Part shown: in pieces, positions 50,129 to 59,235 of the stretch | Layout of the letters: each line of letters begins with the position of its first letter | Numbering within the stretch: the first letter of the stretch is position 1 | Assembly: GCF_013761175.1 (NCBI RefSeq) | Contig: NZ_JACDUR010000005.1 | Location: 716,970-780,969, forward strand | Reading direction: 5' to 3' | Source of the DNA: Nonomuraea soli | GTDB lineage: Bacteria; Actinomycetota; Actinomycetes; Streptosporangiales; Streptosporangiaceae | DNA length: 64,000 nucleotides | Translations under genes and position numbers: made by a program | The notes under the pieces: generated by a model | The model's input: only the letters and a program-made list of their open reading frames with translations | What the model was told of the DNA's origin: nothing | The model's database searches: none

Positions 50129-50841
50129 CGGCGTGCCACCTTCAGGAAGACCTCTTCGAGGTCGTCGGCGCCGAAGCTCGTGGTCAGCTCGGCGGCGCTG
50201 CCGCTGGCGATGATGCGGCCTTCGGCCATGAAGTGGATGCGGTCGCACATGCGCTCGACCTCGGGCATGTTGTGCGAGGTGATGAGCATGGCGCGGCCGT
50301 TGTCGCGCGCGAGCCGTACCAGCAGGGAGCGGACGCGGTCGCCCGCGTCGGGGTCGAGGTTGGCGGTGGGCTCGTCGAGGATGAGCAGGTCGGGCTCGTT
50401 GATGAGCGCCTTGCCGAGCTGGACGCGGGTGCGCTGGCCTGAGGAGAGCTCCATGTACCTGCGTTTGCGCAGCCGTCCGAGCTCCAGCAGGTCGATCATG
50501 TCGCGCACGCGGCTCTGGGGCACGGCGTAGAGGTCGGCGTAGGCCTCCAGGATCTCCTGGACGTACAGGACGCCGGGCAGGTCGACGTAGCTGGCGGCGA
50601 AGTTGATGCGGCTCAGCACCTCGATGCGGTGGCGCTGCAGGTCCATGCCGAACAGCTCGACGGAGCCGTGGTCGGGGGTGATGAGGCCGAGCAGCATGTG
50701 GAGGGTGGTGGACTTGCCGGCGCCGTTGGGGCCGAGCAGGCCGACCACCTCGCCGGGGCCGACGGTCAGGTCGAGGCCGTCGACGGCGGTGACGGGTCCG
50801 AAACGTTTGGTGAGGGCACGTGCTTCGAGGAGATGCACCAC
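50125..50841 (-). CDS. ABC transporter ATP-binding protein
   Basis: A 238-residue ATPase with Walker A LGPNGAGKST, signature ELSSGQRTR, Walker B LLILDEPTANLDPDAG and switch TSHNM. It starts with tandem GTG codons (50841 or 50838). The short form without a DUF4162 tail differs from the ATPase at 39016. It is coupled to its permease by ATGA. A strong hairpin separates it from gltX. Confidence 0.92.
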   Translation of the reverse strand: MVHLLEARALTKRFGPVTAVDGLDLTVGPGEVVGLLGPNGAGKSTTLHMLLGLITPDHGSVELFGMDLQRHRIEVLSRINFAASYVDLPGVLYVQEILEAYADLYAVPQSRVRDMIDLLELGRLRKRRYMELSSGQRTRVQLGKALINEPDLLILDEPTANLDPDAGDRVRSLLVRLARDNGRAMLITSHNMPEVERMCDRIHFMAEGRIIASGSAAELTTSFGADDLEEVFLKVARR

Positions 50842-50904
50842 GCCAGGATGCGGAAGCGGGGGCGCACCGGGCAAAGGGTTTTCACGGTGCTGACCGCCGC
50901 ACGC

Positions 50905-50940
50905 GCCCTCCCTCCCACGGCCGGCCGTAGGAGGGAGGGC
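50905..50940 (-). terminator. Terminator hairpin after gltX
   Basis: GCCCTCCCTCC (50905-50915) and GGAGGGAGGGC (50930-50940) form a perfect 11-bp stem, 12 nt after the gltX stop. No T-run follows, as is usual for strong actinobacterial hairpins. Confidence 0.75.
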
Positions 50941-50951
50941 CGTGTCGCCGT

Positions 50952-52319
50952 CTAGGCGCCGAGCTTGGCCAGCGCCGCGCGCACCCGCTCGACCGACTTC
51001 GCGCGCCCGAGCACCTCGATCGACTCGAACAGCGGCAGCCCGACGGTGCGCCCGGTGATGGCCACCCGCACCGGCGCCTGCGCCTTGCTGAGCCCCATGC
51101 CGAGCTCCTCGCCCACCTTCAGCAGGGCGTCCTTCAACGACTCGGGGTCCCAGTTGACCACCTCGAGCGCCGACAGGTAGCCGGTGAGGATCTCGACGGG
51201 GTTCTTCTTCATCGCCTTGTCCCACGACGCCTCGTCGAAGACGGGCTCGTCGAGGAAGAGGAAGTCGACGTTCTGCCGAATCTCGCTCAGCACCGGGATG
51301 CGGGTCTGGGCCAGCGGCGCGACCTTGCTGAACAGCTCGGCGTCCCAGGAGGGGTCGAGGTACGGCAGGCACCGCTCCTCGAAGATCTCCAGCGGGAGCG
51401 CCCGGATGTACTCGCCGTTGAACGCGCGCAGCTTCTTCTCGTCGAAGAAGGCGCTGGCGGAGTTGACGTTCTCGAGGGAGAACAGCGGCATCATCTCGGC
51501 CCACGGCATGATCTCGCGGTCGCCGCCGGGGCCCCAGCCGAGCAGCATGAGGTAGTTGACCATCGCTTCGGCCAGGTAGCCCTCGTCACGGTAGGACTCG
51601 AGGGCGACCTTGTCGCGGCGCTTGGACAGCTTCTTGCGCTGCTCGTTGACGATGACGGGCAGGTGCGCCCAGACCGGCGTGGTGGCGCCGAGCGCGGGCC
51701 AGAGCATGACCTGCTTGGCGGCGTTGCCCAGGTGCTCCTCGCCGCGCACGACGTGGGTGATGTTCTGGGTGATGTCGTCGACCGCGTTGGCCAGCACGTA
51801 GAGCGGCGAGCCGTCGGTGCGGGCGATGACGAAGTCTTCCTGGGCGTCGTTGGGGAACTCCACCCGGCCCCTGATGATGTCGTCGACCACGGTGACGCCC
51901 TCGTCGGGGGTGCGGAAGCGCACGGCGCCCGCGCTGAGCCCGCGCTCGCGGCAGTGGCCGTCGTAGCCCTTGTGCTCGGAGCCGGTGCGGGCGACCAGGT
52001 CTTCGCGGGTGCAGTCGCAGAAGTAGGCGCGCCCGTCGGCCAGCAGCTTGGCGACGGCCTCGCGGTGCTGCGGCTCGAAGGTGGACTGGAAGTAGGGTCC
52101 CTCGAAGACCGGGTTGGTGCCGTTGATCCCGATCCAGGCCAGCGCCGAGATGATGCCCTCGGTCCACTCGGGCTGGTTGCGGGAGGCGTCGGTGTCTTCG
52201 ATGCGCAGCACGAAGACACCACCGGACTGCTCGGCCAGCGCCCAGTTGAACAGCGCCGTGCGGGCGCCGCCGACGTGGAACATGCCGGTCGGGGAGGGTG
52301 CGAATCGGACCCTAATCAC
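50952..52319 (-). CDS. gltX: Glutamate--tRNA ligase
   Basis: A 455-residue class I aminoacyl-tRNA synthetase. It begins at GTG (VIRVRFAPSPTGMFHVGGARTAL, where HVGG is the HIGH motif), a CDC/H-C zinc site lies in YFCDCTREDL...GHC, and KLSKRRDKV is the KMSKS loop. In actinobacteria it normally also mischarges tRNA-Gln for GatCAB correction, which fits the tRNA-Glu and tRNA-Gln genes 8-10 kb away. It overlaps the FAH-family gene by 8 bp. Confidence 0.97.
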   Translation of the reverse strand: MIRVRFAPSPTGMFHVGGARTALFNWALAEQSGGVFVLRIEDTDASRNQPEWTEGIISALAWIGINGTNPVFEGPYFQSTFEPQHREAVAKLLADGRAYFCDCTREDLVARTGSEHKGYDGHCRERGLSAGAVRFRTPDEGVTVVDDIIRGRVEFPNDAQEDFVIARTDGSPLYVLANAVDDITQNITHVVRGEEHLGNAAKQVMLWPALGATTPVWAHLPVIVNEQRKKLSKRRDKVALESYRDEGYLAEAMVNYLMLLGWGPGGDREIMPWAEMMPLFSLENVNSASAFFDEKKLRAFNGEYIRALPLEIFEERCLPYLDPSWDAELFSKVAPLAQTRIPVLSEIRQNVDFLFLDEPVFDEASWDKAMKKNPVEILTGYLSALEVVNWDPESLKDALLKVGEELGMGLSKAQAPVRVAITGRTVGLPLFESIEVLGRAKSVERVRAALAKLGA

Positions 52320-53076
52320 GGGAGACCACCTTGTTCGTCAAAGTGCCGATGCCCTCGATGCCCACGCTGACCTCGTCGCCGACCTCCATCGGGCCCACGC
52401 CCGCGGGGGTGCCGGTCAGGATGACATCGCCGGGGATCAGCGTCATGACCGCGCTGACGTAGGAGACCAGCGCGGGGATGTCGTGGATGAGCTGGCTGGT
52501 GCGTCCGCTCTGCCGTACGTCTCCGTTGACCGTCGTGGTCAGGGCCAGGTCGGAGGGGTCGAGGTCGGTCTCGATCCACGGGCCGATCGGACAGAACGTA
52601 TCGAACCCCTTCGCGCGGGTGAATTGCACGTCCTTTTTCTGGAGGTCGCGCGCGGTCACGTCGTTGGCGCAGGTGTAGCCGAAGATGACGTCCTTGACCC
52701 GCTCAGCCGGGACCTCGCGGCACAGGCGGCCGATGACCACGGCGAGCTCGCCCTCGAAGTCGACCCGCTGCGACAGCGAGGTCGGGTAGGCGATCGACTC
52801 GCCGGGACCGATCACCGACGTCGACGGCTTCATGAAGATCAGGGGCTCTTCCGGCACCTCGTTGCCCAGTTCGGCGGCGTGCTCGGCGTAGTTGCGGCCG
52901 ATCGCCACGACCTTGCTCGGCAGCATGGGCGCCACCAGCCGCACCTCGGCCAGCGGGAAGCGCTCGCCGGTGAACTGGATCTGGTTGAACGGGTGACCGG
53001 CGACCGTCGAGATGAAATCGCCCTCGACGACACCGAAAGAGACACCCTCACCTGTGGAGAACCTTGCGATACGCAC
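52312..53076 (-). CDS. Fumarylacetoacetate hydrolase (FAH) family protein
   Basis: A 254-residue enzyme with the FAH fold: VVAIGRNYAEHAAE, FMKPSTSVIGPGE, DFEGELAVVIGR (metal-binding Glu/Asp) and GTPAGVGPM. Relatives hydrolyse or decarboxylate beta-keto acids such as oxaloacetate or acylpyruvates. The upstream gene in the gltX operon has this type in many actinobacteria; the exact substrate is unknown. The ATG at 53076 has no strong ribosome-binding site. Confidence 0.92.
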   Translation of the reverse strand: MRIARFSTGEGVSFGVVEGDFISTVAGHPFNQIQFTGERFPLAEVRLVAPMLPSKVVAIGRNYAEHAAELGNEVPEEPLIFMKPSTSVIGPGESIAYPTSLSQRVDFEGELAVVIGRLCREVPAERVKDVIFGYTCANDVTARDLQKKDVQFTRAKGFDTFCPIGPWIETDLDPSDLALTTTVNGDVRQSGRTSQLIHDIPALVSYVSAVMTLIPGDVILTGTPAGVGPMEVGDEVSVGIEGIGTLTNKVVSRD

Positions 53077-53200
53077 CCGTCAAGGCTATCGGGGCTTTGG
53101 TGTCAAGCGGTCATACCTCAATCGTCACATGGGGCGATATTTCAACATGCTGCTCCGTAGCCTGCACGCGTTGTTACCCGTTGACTGAGGAGATCACCCC

Positions 53201-54661
53201 ATGCGGACCGCCCGGCTGGCGGCTGCAGTCTCGCTGCTGCTGCTCGCCCACCTCCCAGCGCCTGCCCAGGCCGCGACGAGCCCTCTGAGCGACGCCTTCA
53301 CCAAGGCCGCCACCGCGTTCGACGTCCCGGCCGACCTCCTGGTCGCCATCGCCTACACCGAGTCACGCCTGGACGCCCACGAGGGCCAGCCCAGCGCCAG
53401 CGGCGGGTACGGCATGATGCACCTGGTCAGCCCCGGACCCCTGGAGAAGGCCGCACAGCTCACCGGGGAGAGCGCCGATCGGGTCAAGACCGACACCACC
53501 GCGAACATCCTGGGCGGCTCGGCCGTCCTGGCCTCCCTGGCAGGCCAGATCAACCGCAAGGACCTGGCCGCCTGGTACCCGGCGGTCGCCGCCTACTCGG
53601 GCGCCGCCTCCGACACCGTCGCCCGCCTCTACACCGACGCGGTCTACGAGGTGCTCAACAAGGGCCTGACCACCCCCGAGGTCTCCATCACGCCCAGCCC
53701 GGTGCAGCCCCAGCGCGGCGAGCTGGAGAACGCCCGCAGCTTCGCCCAGGTGATCAGCGCCGACTACCCCGCGGCGCACTGGATCGCGGCCAGCGCGAGC
53801 AACTACACCGCCGGCAACCGCACCAGCGTCGACCGTGTCGTCATCCACGTCACGCAGGGCTCCTACGCGGGCGCGATCTCGTGGTTCCAGAATCCGCGCT
53901 CCCGCGTCTCGGCGCACTACGTGGTGCGTTCCAAGGACGGCGACATCACGCAGATGGTCCGCCACAAGGACATCGGCTGGCACGCCGGCAACAGCTCCTA
54001 CAACCGCCGCTCGATCGGCATCGAGCACGAGGGCTTCGTCAACAACGCCTCGTGGTTCACCGACGCCATGTATCGCGCGTCGGCGGCGCTGACCAGGGCC
54101 ATCTGCGACAAGTACCGCATCCCGAAGGACCGCAAGCACATCATCGCCCACAAGGAGGTGCCGGGCGCCGACCACACCGATCCGGGACCCCACTGGAACT
54201 GGAACCGCTACATGCAGCTGGTCAACGGCACCAGCACGCCCGACCCCGGCAACCCCAAGCCCAAGCCGCCTGGCGCCTGGAGCGCGGTGATCGACACCCC
54301 GACCGGCAGTGCCAACTGGGGCAGCTCCGACTTCTCCGGCCAGAAGTACGGCAAGACGTACCGGTTCGCCAAGCCCGCCAAGACGGCCGACGCCGCCTGG
54401 TTCACCGCCAAGCTGCCCTCGGACGGCAAGTACAAGATCGACGTCTGGTACCCGGCGAACAAGGGCTACAACACTGTGGCGCCGCATCTCGTCAAGGGGA
54501 ACACGATCGAGATCAACCAGACCGTCGCGGGCGGTTCATGGCAGCACCTGGGCACCTTCGCCTTCACGGCGGGCACCCAGAAGGTGGTCGGGGTGAGCCG
54601 GTGGACCACCACGCCCGGCTACGTGGTCGCCGACGCCATCAGGGTGACCAGGGTGTCATAG
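53201..54661 (+). CDS. Secreted cell-wall hydrolase: SLT-like + amidase_2 + golvesin-like domains (copy 1)
   Basis: A 486-residue exported protein. A signal peptide (MRTARLAAAVSLLLLAHLPAPAQA) ends at AQA. An SLT-like domain carries TESRLDAHEGQPSASGGYGMMHLV with the catalytic-type Glu. The amidase_2/PGRP domain (about 200-340) has RVVIHVTQGS, SIGIEHEGF and GADHTDPGPHWNW, providing zinc ligands. The C-terminal 110 residues have the golvesin-like pattern (NYTAG-like loops, GSWQHLGTFAFTAGTQKVVGV). It should cleave N-acetylmuramoyl-L-alanine bonds in peptidoglycan. GAGGAG precedes the ATG. A close paralogue follows. Confidence 0.92.
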   Translation: MRTARLAAAVSLLLLAHLPAPAQAATSPLSDAFTKAATAFDVPADLLVAIAYTESRLDAHEGQPSASGGYGMMHLVSPGPLEKAAQLTGESADRVKTDTTANILGGSAVLASLAGQINRKDLAAWYPAVAAYSGAASDTVARLYTDAVYEVLNKGLTTPEVSITPSPVQPQRGELENARSFAQVISADYPAAHWIAASASNYTAGNRTSVDRVVIHVTQGSYAGAISWFQNPRSRVSAHYVVRSKDGDITQMVRHKDIGWHAGNSSYNRRSIGIEHEGFVNNASWFTDAMYRASAALTRAICDKYRIPKDRKHIIAHKEVPGADHTDPGPHWNWNRYMQLVNGTSTPDPGNPKPKPPGAWSAVIDTPTGSANWGSSDFSGQKYGKTYRFAKPAKTADAAWFTAKLPSDGKYKIDVWYPANKGYNTVAPHLVKGNTIEINQTVAGGSWQHLGTFAFTAGTQKVVGVSRWTTTPGYVVADAIRVTRVS

Positions 54662-54746
54662 GACGAAAAGTTTCATCTGACAAATGGGCCCTGGCAATTA
54701 TCGACAGATGATCGTATGGTGCGGTCAACCCCCCAAAGGAGTTGAC

Positions 54747-56189
54747 ATGCGATTAGTTGCCTCCGTCTCCCTCGTCCTCGCGCTGTTCGTGGCCGCCCCG
54801 GCCCAGGCCGCCACGAGCCCCCTGTCGGACGCCTTCGACAAGGCCGCGCAGACCTACGACGTGCCGCGCGACCTGCTGGTGGCGCTGGGCTACGCCGAAA
54901 CCCATCTCGACGGGCACGGCGGAGAACCCAGCGCCAGCGGCGGCTACGGGGTCATGCACCTGGTCAGCAACCCCTCCACCAAGAACCTGGAGAAGGCCGC
55001 CGAGCTGACCGGGCTCAGCGCCGACCAGCTCAAGACCGACACCGCCGCCAACATCCTCGGCGCCGCCGCCGTCCTCGGCTCGCTCGCCGGCGACATCGAC
55101 CGCAAGGACCCCGCCGCCTGGTACGAGGCGGTCGTCCAGTACGGCAACGTCGCCAGCCCCGAGGTCGCCCGCATCTACGGCGACGCCGTCTACGAGGTGC
55201 TCAACAAGGGCCTGTCCACCCCCGACGTCTCCGTGGCCGCCAGCCCGGTGCAGCCCCAGCGCGGCAAGCACGACCGCGCCCGCAGCTTCGCCGAGATCCT
55301 CAGCACCGACTACGGCCCCGCCCACTGGGTGCCGGCCAGCTCCAGCAACTACACGGTCGCCAACCGGCCGACCTCCAACGCGATCGACCGCATCGTCATC
55401 CACGTGACCCAGGGCTCCTACGCGGGCTCGATCTCGTGGTTCCAGAACCCCAGCGCCGGTGTCTCCGCGCACTACGTCATCCGCTCCTCCGACGGTGACG
55501 TCACCCAGATGGTCCGCAACAAGGACATCGGCTGGCACGCCGGCAACTGGACCTACAACCAGCGCTCGATCGGCATCGAGCACGAGGGCTTCGTCAACAA
55601 CGCCTCGTGGTTCACCGACGCCATGTACCGCGCCTCCGCGGCGCTGACCAAGGCCATGTGCGAGCGGTACGGCATCCCGAAGACCCGCTCCTACATCATC
55701 GGCCACAACGAGGTCCCCGGCGCCACCCACACCGACCCCGGGCAGTACTGGAACTGGTCCAAGTACATGGAGCTGGTGACCGGCAGCACCTCGACCTGGT
55801 CCACCATCGTCGACAGCCCCACCGCCTCGGCCAACTGGGGCACCTCGACCTACTCGGCCCAGAAGTACGGCGCCAACTACCGCTTCGCCAACCCCGAGGC
55901 GGTCAGCGACCCGGCCTGGTACCGCGCCAACATCCCCAGCGCGGGCACCTACCGCGTGGACGTCTGGTACCCGGCCGACGCCGGCTACAACGACTCCACT
56001 CCGTACATCGTGGCCGCCTCCGGCGGTAACCAGTCGGTCCGCGTGAACCAGCGCACCGGTGGCGGGAGCTGGCAGAGCATCGGCACCTTCACCCTCAACG
56101 CGGGCGACCAGAACATCGTCGGCGTGAGCCGCTGGACCAGCGGAGTCGGCTACGTGATCGCCGACGCCGTGCGCATAACGAAGCAATAG
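54747..56189 (+). CDS. Secreted cell-wall hydrolase: SLT-like + amidase_2 + golvesin-like domains (copy 2)
   Basis: A 480-residue paralogue of the upstream protein. Signal peptide MRLVASVSLVLALFVAAPAQA; SLT-like motif AETHLDGHGGEPSASGGYGVMH; amidase RIVIHVTQGS, SIGIEHEGF and GATHTDPGQYWNW; golvesin-like C-terminus GGSWQSIGTFTLNAGDQNIVGV. Zinc residues are conserved except that copy 1 has HW where this has YW. ATG at 54747 has GGAG 7 nt upstream; the frame before it (54684) is not signal-peptide-like. The two genes arose by tandem duplication and are separated by 85 bp. Confidence 0.93.
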   Translation: MRLVASVSLVLALFVAAPAQAATSPLSDAFDKAAQTYDVPRDLLVALGYAETHLDGHGGEPSASGGYGVMHLVSNPSTKNLEKAAELTGLSADQLKTDTAANILGAAAVLGSLAGDIDRKDPAAWYEAVVQYGNVASPEVARIYGDAVYEVLNKGLSTPDVSVAASPVQPQRGKHDRARSFAEILSTDYGPAHWVPASSSNYTVANRPTSNAIDRIVIHVTQGSYAGSISWFQNPSAGVSAHYVIRSSDGDVTQMVRNKDIGWHAGNWTYNQRSIGIEHEGFVNNASWFTDAMYRASAALTKAMCERYGIPKTRSYIIGHNEVPGATHTDPGQYWNWSKYMELVTGSTSTWSTIVDSPTASANWGTSTYSAQKYGANYRFANPEAVSDPAWYRANIPSAGTYRVDVWYPADAGYNDSTPYIVAASGGNQSVRVNQRTGGGSWQSIGTFTLNAGDQNIVGVSRWTSGVGYVIADAVRITKQ

Positions 56190-56211
56190 CGCTTATCGCT
56201 AGTCTCCCGCC

Positions 56212-56994
56212 GTGGAGACAGCGCACTACACCGTCATCAGGCGACTGGGCGAGGGAGAGACCTTCCTCGCCCAGTCCGCTTCCGGGCAGCTGGTGGCGCT
56301 CAAGTACCTCACGCCTGAATACACCGTGGGACTACGCGCCTGGCTGCCCGAGGCCCGAGCCGTATCCAGCCGCCACCTCGCCCCCATCCTCGACGCCGAC
56401 CTCGACGCCGAGCGGCCCTGGGTGGCCACCGCCTACTTGGAGGGGCCCACGCTCCAGGAGCACGGCCCGGTCGGCGGCTACCTCGGCGAGCTGAGCTCGT
56501 GCCTGCACGAGGCCGTGGACGCCCTGCGCCAGGCGGGGATCGCCCACGGCGACCTGCGGCCGTCGAACGTCATCCTCAGCACCAACGGGCCGCGCCTCGT
56601 GGACTACGCCCTCACCGACCGGATCGACGATGCCGACGGCCTGGAGTCGGTCCTGGCCTATGCCAAAGGCGCCACCGCCGTGGAGCCCTACCGGCCCAAG
56701 CGGGCTCTGCTGATCGTCTCGGCCGTCACCGCGCTCTTCGCCGCGGCGGCGGGGGCGACCCATCCCGCGCTCTGGCCCGACGGGGAGGTCTGCTGGGCGG
56801 TCGGGGAGGAGACGCGGAGGAGTCACGACATCCAGGACGCCTGGTTCCTGCAGCAGGCCAAGGAGACGGACGACACCCAGCTGCGTCTGGCGCTGGAGAA
56901 CGCCGCGCGGGCCGACGCCTCAGGTGACCTGTTATCCCCGTCGACCGACTACAACGACGCCCTGGCGAGGATCTCCGATGCTTGTGAACGCTGA
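56212..56994 (+). CDS. Compact protein-kinase-like protein with a membrane helix
   Basis: A 260-residue protein starting at GTG. The first 150 residues resemble a trimmed Ser/Thr kinase: IRRLGEGETF (Gly loop), VALKYL (Lys), AHGDLRPSNVIL (HRD loop with Gly in place of Arg; Asp and Asn kept) and LVDYAL (DFG replaced by DYA). The C-lobe ends early. A helix (LLIVSAVTALFAAAAGAT) follows near residue 165, and an external tail contains cysteines. Whether it is an active kinase or a pseudokinase is open. It overlaps the next membrane protein gene by 17 bp. Confidence 0.75.
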   Translation: METAHYTVIRRLGEGETFLAQSASGQLVALKYLTPEYTVGLRAWLPEARAVSSRHLAPILDADLDAERPWVATAYLEGPTLQEHGPVGGYLGELSSCLHEAVDALRQAGIAHGDLRPSNVILSTNGPRLVDYALTDRIDDADGLESVLAYAKGATAVEPYRPKRALLIVSAVTALFAAAAGATHPALWPDGEVCWAVGEETRRSHDIQDAWFLQQAKETDDTQLRLALENAARADASGDLLSPSTDYNDALARISDACER

Positions 56995-58027
56995 CCACGC
57001 CCACGTCACGCTGGGCCGCGCCCGCCGGATCGCACTGGCCGCCGCGCTCACCGTGGTCGGCGTGATGGTGCTGGTCAGCGTGGGCTGTGCCGCCTTCGTC
57101 CGGCCCGACTGGGAACGCGTCGACTACACCTCCCTCTTCAACACGATCTACGGGATCACCAGCTTCCCCCTGGTGAGCCGCGAGGTCCCGCCGGCACTCG
57201 TGCTGGTCTGGACCGTGCTCGCCTACGCCGCCGTGGCCGCGGTCGTCTACGGCCTGGTCGTCGGCCTGCGCAGGGTGGTGCCGGTACGGCACGGCAAACT
57301 GGCCGCCTTCCTGCTCGGCTGGGGCGCGACGATGGTCGCACTCCTGGCGGCCGCCGTGTTCTTCCAGGGCGCCATAGGCAGTGGGTACTGGCCGGGACTG
57401 GAGCCGACCGATTGGAGAGCACTCTTCGGCGCGCACGCCAACGGCTGGACACTGCTCTTCGGCTGGCTCGGCGGGCTGGCGGCGCTCGTCGCCTACCACC
57501 GCACACGCGTCTCCGACGGACCGCCAGCGCCCAGGCACACCGGTCGCGCGTTCGCGGCGGCGGCGCTCTGCGCGGCCGTGCCGGCCGCGCTCATGGTGGT
57601 CGGCGGGCTGCTCCCCCTTCGCGTGGAATCGGGCTGGCCGATCTGGCTACTCGACTTCCCCAAGCCGCTCACTTCTGAGTTCCTCGAGCCCGCGCTGACG
57701 ATGGCGGACGTGCTGGCGACCTTCGCCATGGCGCTCCTGACCCTCATTCTGCTGACCGCCCTGCTCGGGCTCGCCCTGCGCGGTGCCCGGCCCTCCTTCC
57801 CCGGCGTGTTCGTCCTGAGCTGGATCTGCGCGTTCCTGGTCACCTCCGCCTTGGGGGCGCTCCACTCCTGGGTCTCGCTGATCGTGCAGGAGGGCTCGGG
57901 CTTCAGCACCTGGAACGGATACTCCGTCTTCGACGGCGCCACCTACGGCATCGCCATCGGCTGGCTGGCCGGGCTCGTCGCCGCCCTGGTGTTCGCAGGG
58001 CTTCGCCGTACTAGATTCCCCGCATGA
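56978..58027 (+). CDS. Multi-helix membrane protein downstream of the kinase-like gene
   Basis: A 349-residue protein with about eight predicted helices and no recognised motif. ATG at 56978 (MLVNADHAHVTLGRARRI) lies inside the end of the kinase-like gene (17-bp overlap), so both are co-translated and may act together, for example as sensor and effector (inference). It ends 4 nt into the amidohydrolase gene (58024-58027, ATGA-type overlap). Family unknown. Confidence 0.75.
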   Translation: MLVNADHAHVTLGRARRIALAAALTVVGVMVLVSVGCAAFVRPDWERVDYTSLFNTIYGITSFPLVSREVPPALVLVWTVLAYAAVAAVVYGLVVGLRRVVPVRHGKLAAFLLGWGATMVALLAAAVFFQGAIGSGYWPGLEPTDWRALFGAHANGWTLLFGWLGGLAALVAYHRTRVSDGPPAPRHTGRAFAAAALCAAVPAALMVVGGLLPLRVESGWPIWLLDFPKPLTSEFLEPALTMADVLATFAMALLTLILLTALLGLALRGARPSFPGVFVLSWICAFLVTSALGALHSWVSLIVQEGSGFSTWNGYSVFDGATYGIAIGWLAGLVAALVFAGLRRTRFPA

Positions 58028-59235
58028 CACGCATTTCGGCTGATCTGCTCATTCCAGGCGACGGCGAGCCCGTACGGCACGGCACGGTGGTGATCGAAGG
58101 CGGCGTGATCACCTACGCCGGGCCCGCCCAAGGCGAGTCCGACCTGCACGTCCCCGTCGTCATGCCAGGCATGTGGGACTGCCACAGCCACCTGTTCGGC
58201 CTCACCGACCTGGAGCCGAGCAAGGTGGTGTCCGTCCCGATCCCCACCAGGGCCGCCAGGTGCGTGCCCGACCTGAGGGCGGCGCTCGACGCGGGCGTCA
58301 CCTCCATCCGCGAGGTCGGCGGGCTGGGCATCTACCTCGCGCCCGCGGTCGAGGACGGCACGGTCGAGGGGCCGTCCATCTACGCCGCGGGTGCCATCCT
58401 GTCGGCCACCGGGGGCCACGGCGACCTGCACGGCCTGCCGTACAACTGGGTCGTCGACTACGGTCACCACGGCGGCGAGCTGCGCATGGCCGACGGGCCG
58501 GACGAGTGCATGCGCGCCGTGCGCGACCAGTTGCGGCGCAACGCCAAGGTGATCAAGATCTGCGCCTCCGGCGGCGTGCTGTCCGACGTGGACCACCCGA
58601 TCCACCAGCAGTTCACCGACGCCGAGATGCGGGCGATCGTCGAGGTGGCCGCGATGGCCGACCGCAGCGTCGCCGCCCACTGCCACGGCAAGCCCGGCAT
58701 GATCGCCGCGCTGGAGGCCGGGGTGAAGACCATCGAGCACGGCACCTACCTCGACGAGGAGGTGTGCGAGCTGATGCGCGAGAAGGACGCGGTCCTGGTC
58801 GCCACCAGGACCATCATCGACGAGCTGATCACCGACGGCTCGCTGCCGCCGATGTACATGGACAAGCTCAAGGCGATCGCCGAAATCCACGCCGACGCCG
58901 TCGCGCTCGCCCACCAGAAGGGCGTCACCCTCGCGATGGGGACCGACGTCTTCGTCAGCGGCTCCGAGCGGCCCAACTCGTGGGGGCGCAACGGGCGCGA
59001 GCTGGCGCACCTGACGGCCTGCGGGCTCTCCCCGCTGGAGGCGATCAAGGCCGCCACCGCCAACGGCCCCCTGACCCTCGGCCGCCAGGCCCCGCGCAGC
59101 GGCGTGCTGGCCGAGGGCCACGACGCCGACCTGATCACCCTGTCGGCCGACCCGCTCGCCGACATCTCGGTACTGGCGGACCCTCGAAATGTCACCGGCG
59201 TGTGGAAGGCTGGGCGCAAGGTGAAGGGGGCCTGA
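58024..59235 (+). CDS. Amidohydrolase family protein (imidazolonepropionase/prolidase-like)
   Basis: A 403-residue TIM-barrel metallohydrolase. DCHSHLFG supplies the HxH metal ligands, IKICASGGV the bridging lysine, AHCHG and EHGTY two further histidines, and GTDVF the Asp. This order fits Xaa-Pro dipeptidase/arginine-carboxypeptidase-like members, which cleave dipeptide or cyclic amide bonds. The substrate is unknown. It is joined to genes on both sides: the ATG overlaps the membrane protein gene, and the stop shares a base with the nitroreductase ATG (TGATG). Confidence 0.9.
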   Translation: MTRISADLLIPGDGEPVRHGTVVIEGGVITYAGPAQGESDLHVPVVMPGMWDCHSHLFGLTDLEPSKVVSVPIPTRAARCVPDLRAALDAGVTSIREVGGLGIYLAPAVEDGTVEGPSIYAAGAILSATGGHGDLHGLPYNWVVDYGHHGGELRMADGPDECMRAVRDQLRRNAKVIKICASGGVLSDVDHPIHQQFTDAEMRAIVEVAAMADRSVAAHCHGKPGMIAALEAGVKTIEHGTYLDEEVCELMREKDAVLVATRTIIDELITDGSLPPMYMDKLKAIAEIHADAVALAHQKGVTLAMGTDVFVSGSERPNSWGRNGRELAHLTACGLSPLEAIKAATANGPLTLGRQAPRSGVLAEGHDADLITLSADPLADISVLADPRNVTGVWKAGRKVKGA

